A program made the translations under genes and the position numbers. 8,363 bases of DNA from Planctomycetota bacterium (GTDB taxonomy: Bacteria; Planctomycetota; Planctomycetia; Isosphaerales; Isosphaeraceae). The stretch covers positions 1 through 8,363 of the forward strand of contig JAJYCH010000164.1 of assembly GCA_021778575.1 (NCBI GenBank), given 5' to 3'. The notes beneath the pieces are model-generated. The model ran no database searches. It worked only from the letters and a program-made list of their open reading frames with translations, and was not told the DNA's origin. Shown piece by piece: positions 7,177 through 8,363 of this stretch; within the stretch, counting starts at the first letter, position 1, and every line of letters starts with the position of its first letter.

Positions 7177-7263
7177 ACAGCGCCGGTCTCCTCGACGATT
7201 GTCGTGGAACACCGCCGATCGATTGCATTTCCCCCTCCACTATTTCCCCTGAGCGACCGCCCC

Positions 7264-7824
7264 ATGGAACCGAACTCGATTTCCAAACCCCGGACCAGTG
7301 TCTCGGCCATCGCCAGCCTGGTTTGCGGGCTTCTGGTCTGCATCCCGTTCGTGACGGGGCTCGCCGCCATCATTCTCGGGTTCGTCGGGATCAAGAAAAC
7401 GAGCAATCCACAAGTCACGGGCAAGGGGCTCGCGATCGCCGGGCTGATTCTGGGGGTACTGAGCCTGGGCGGATGGTCGGCCGTCAGCGTGGGAGCCTAT
7501 GTTGCCTACCAGATGACGGCACCGGTCCGTGAGTTGACCGAGAAATTTACCCGCGACCTGAGCGAAGGGAAAATTGACGAGGCCCTGGCCCTGTCGGTCG
7601 AGGGGACCGATCGTGCGGCACTCGTCGCCGCCAGCGACAAGATGAAGCCCTGGGGCGCGTTCCAGTCGATCGTGATCACCCAGTACAATCTCGCGGATAC
7701 CAACGGCAGCGGTGAGGTCACCGTGGGTGGACCCGCCATGTTCGCCACAGCCTCCAAGACCTACACCATGACCCTGAAGAAAACAGGCACGGAGTACAAG
7801 GTGTCGAAGTTCGACTTTCCTTGA
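7264..7824 (+). CDS. DUF4190-domain two-helix membrane protein with soluble C-terminal domain
   Basis: The protein has 186 residues. A short polar N-terminus (MEPNSISKPRTS) leads to two membrane helices at about 13-42 and 54-82, joined by GIKKTSNPQVTGKG. This is the DUF4190 pattern of 'SxxAIxSLVxGLL...ILGxxGxxKxxxxxxxGxGLAIAGLILG'. The remainder (about 88-186) is a soluble domain with a helical start (ELTEKFTRDLSEGKIDEALA) and a beta-rich end (KTYTMTLKKTGTEYKVSKF). Its shape recalls small NTF2/DUF4878-like accessory domains, but I cannot assign it. An in-frame extension upstream to 7021 would overlap the esterase gene and encode proline- and arginine-rich sequence, so the ATG at 7264 directly before the DUF4190 pattern was chosen. 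The upstream ribosome-binding site is weak. Function is unknown; the basic inter-helix loop suggests that both ends are extracytoplasmic, placing the soluble domain outside the membrane. Confidence 0.85.
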   Translation: MEPNSISKPRTSVSAIASLVCGLLVCIPFVTGLAAIILGFVGIKKTSNPQVTGKGLAIAGLILGVLSLGGWSAVSVGAYVAYQMTAPVRELTEKFTRDLSEGKIDEALALSVEGTDRAALVAASDKMKPWGAFQSIVITQYNLADTNGSGEVTVGGPAMFATASKTYTMTLKKTGTEYKVSKFDFP

Positions 7825-7843
7825 CCGTGAGGGGGCGACGCCG

Positions 7844-8281
7844 TCAAGCATCCGTCTCTTCGAGCGATCGGCGAAGGGCGATCAGCGACAGTTCGGCTTC
7901 CTCGCCTTCGAGGTCGTCGGACCATTGCGCGAGGAGGAAGATCGTCCGGCGCGGCGTCTGCCAGCCACGGATGACCCCGGAGTTGTTGAGGTCGAGACTC
8001 ATGAATTCAACGTCATAACCCGCCGCCTTGTGACCGTCGATCTCTTCCAGGGCCGGCTGGTCGAACAGGGTTGGATATTCTTCGCGGAGAGCGGCGAGCG
8101 CCTCATCAACCAGTTCCACCGGCTCGGGCCGGTCTGAGTCGATCGTCACCAGCGCGAACGCCAGGCCGGTGTTCGACTGGACGCTGACCGTGACCCGAGG
8201 CCCATCCTCGGTCACCTCCAGCTCCCACTCGGCCGGATATTCGAAGCGGATTCCGAGGTCATCAAACTGAGCCGACGTCAT
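7844..8281 (-). CDS. Conserved-looking 145-residue soluble protein, function unknown (PsbP/DUF1795-like pattern)
   Basis: This acidic protein has no signal peptide and no membrane helix. It begins MTSAQFDDLGIRFEYPAEWELEV, where 'GIRFEYPxxW' resembles the opening strand of PsbP/Mog1-like and DUF1795-like proteins. Alternating strands follow: RVTVSVQS, AFALVTIDS, a helix ELVDEALAALREEYP, then AAGYDVEFMSLDL, RTIFLLAQWSDDL and a final helix. That order is consistent with an alpha-beta Mog1/PsbP-like fold, but this is pattern reading only and I give no function. The gene is convergent with the DUF4190 gene, 19 bases apart, with only a 5-bp TTGAC/GTCAA inverted repeat (7821-7825 and 7843-7847) at the junction. 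A weak AGGGA lies 10 bases before the ATG; the start is also supported because the conserved-looking pattern begins immediately after it. Confidence 0.75.
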   Translation of the reverse strand: MTSAQFDDLGIRFEYPAEWELEVTEDGPRVTVSVQSNTGLAFALVTIDSDRPEPVELVDEALAALREEYPTLFDQPALEEIDGHKAAGYDVEFMSLDLNNSGVIRGWQTPRRTIFLLAQWSDDLEGEEAELSLIALRRSLEETDA

Positions 8282-8363
8282 AGATCGGAGTTCCCTAGAT
8301 CATCGAATTGAGATGTTAACAAATCCGCGTGAGGACTGTTCTCGCCACGGATATGAGCAAGTG

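Noticed and set aside
8353..8363. ATG near the right edge as the start of another rightward gene
   Set aside because: Only three codons are visible and no clear ribosome-binding site precedes them, so a gene start cannot be supported.

Overview
The window is high-GC bacterial DNA carrying six protein-coding genes, one of them cut by the left edge. The gene content and the style of the intergenic repeats suggest a planctomycete, probably of the Isosphaera/Singulisphaera/Gemmata kind. The clues are a secreted sialate-O-acetylesterase-like hydrolase, a small DUF4190 membrane protein, an AF2212-like antitoxin-type protein, and short dispersed palindromes of types often seen in planctomycete intergenic DNA. 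The assignment is inferred from style; no rRNA or marker gene is present.

Left part (1-2190): the C-terminal half of a CzcA-type heavy-metal RND efflux pump reads rightward into the window. It is followed by a 61-bp palindromic repeat and a small AF2212-like, antitoxin-type gene with no recognisable toxin after it. The next 230 bases, between convergent genes, hold no gene but contain a triplicated CGCCAAG-type repeat and a perfect 13-bp-stem hairpin.

Centre (2191-5571, minus strand): one long uninterrupted gene encodes an 1126-residue protein. Residues 1 to about 818 are a complete ComEC/Rec2-type DNA-uptake channel (N-terminal membrane/OB region, Competence domain, metallo-beta-lactamase domain). 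Residues about 829-1126 are a complete membrane-anchored alpha/beta hydrolase with an intact Ser-Asp-His triad. This ComEC-hydrolase fusion is the most notable item in the window.

Right part (5572-8363): a 313-base divergent intergenic region with two possible extended -10 promoters separates the comEC-like gene from a rightward gene for an exported SASA-family (SGNH-type) carbohydrate esterase. A rightward DUF4190 two-helix membrane protein follows, with a plausible sigma70-type promoter. It converges, with a 19-base gap, on a leftward gene for a 145-residue conserved-looking soluble protein of unknown function. The last 82 bases are upstream sequence of that gene.

Apart from general envelope and transport roles, the genes do not form one obvious pathway. 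Only neighbouring position links them, and most appear to be separate transcription units.
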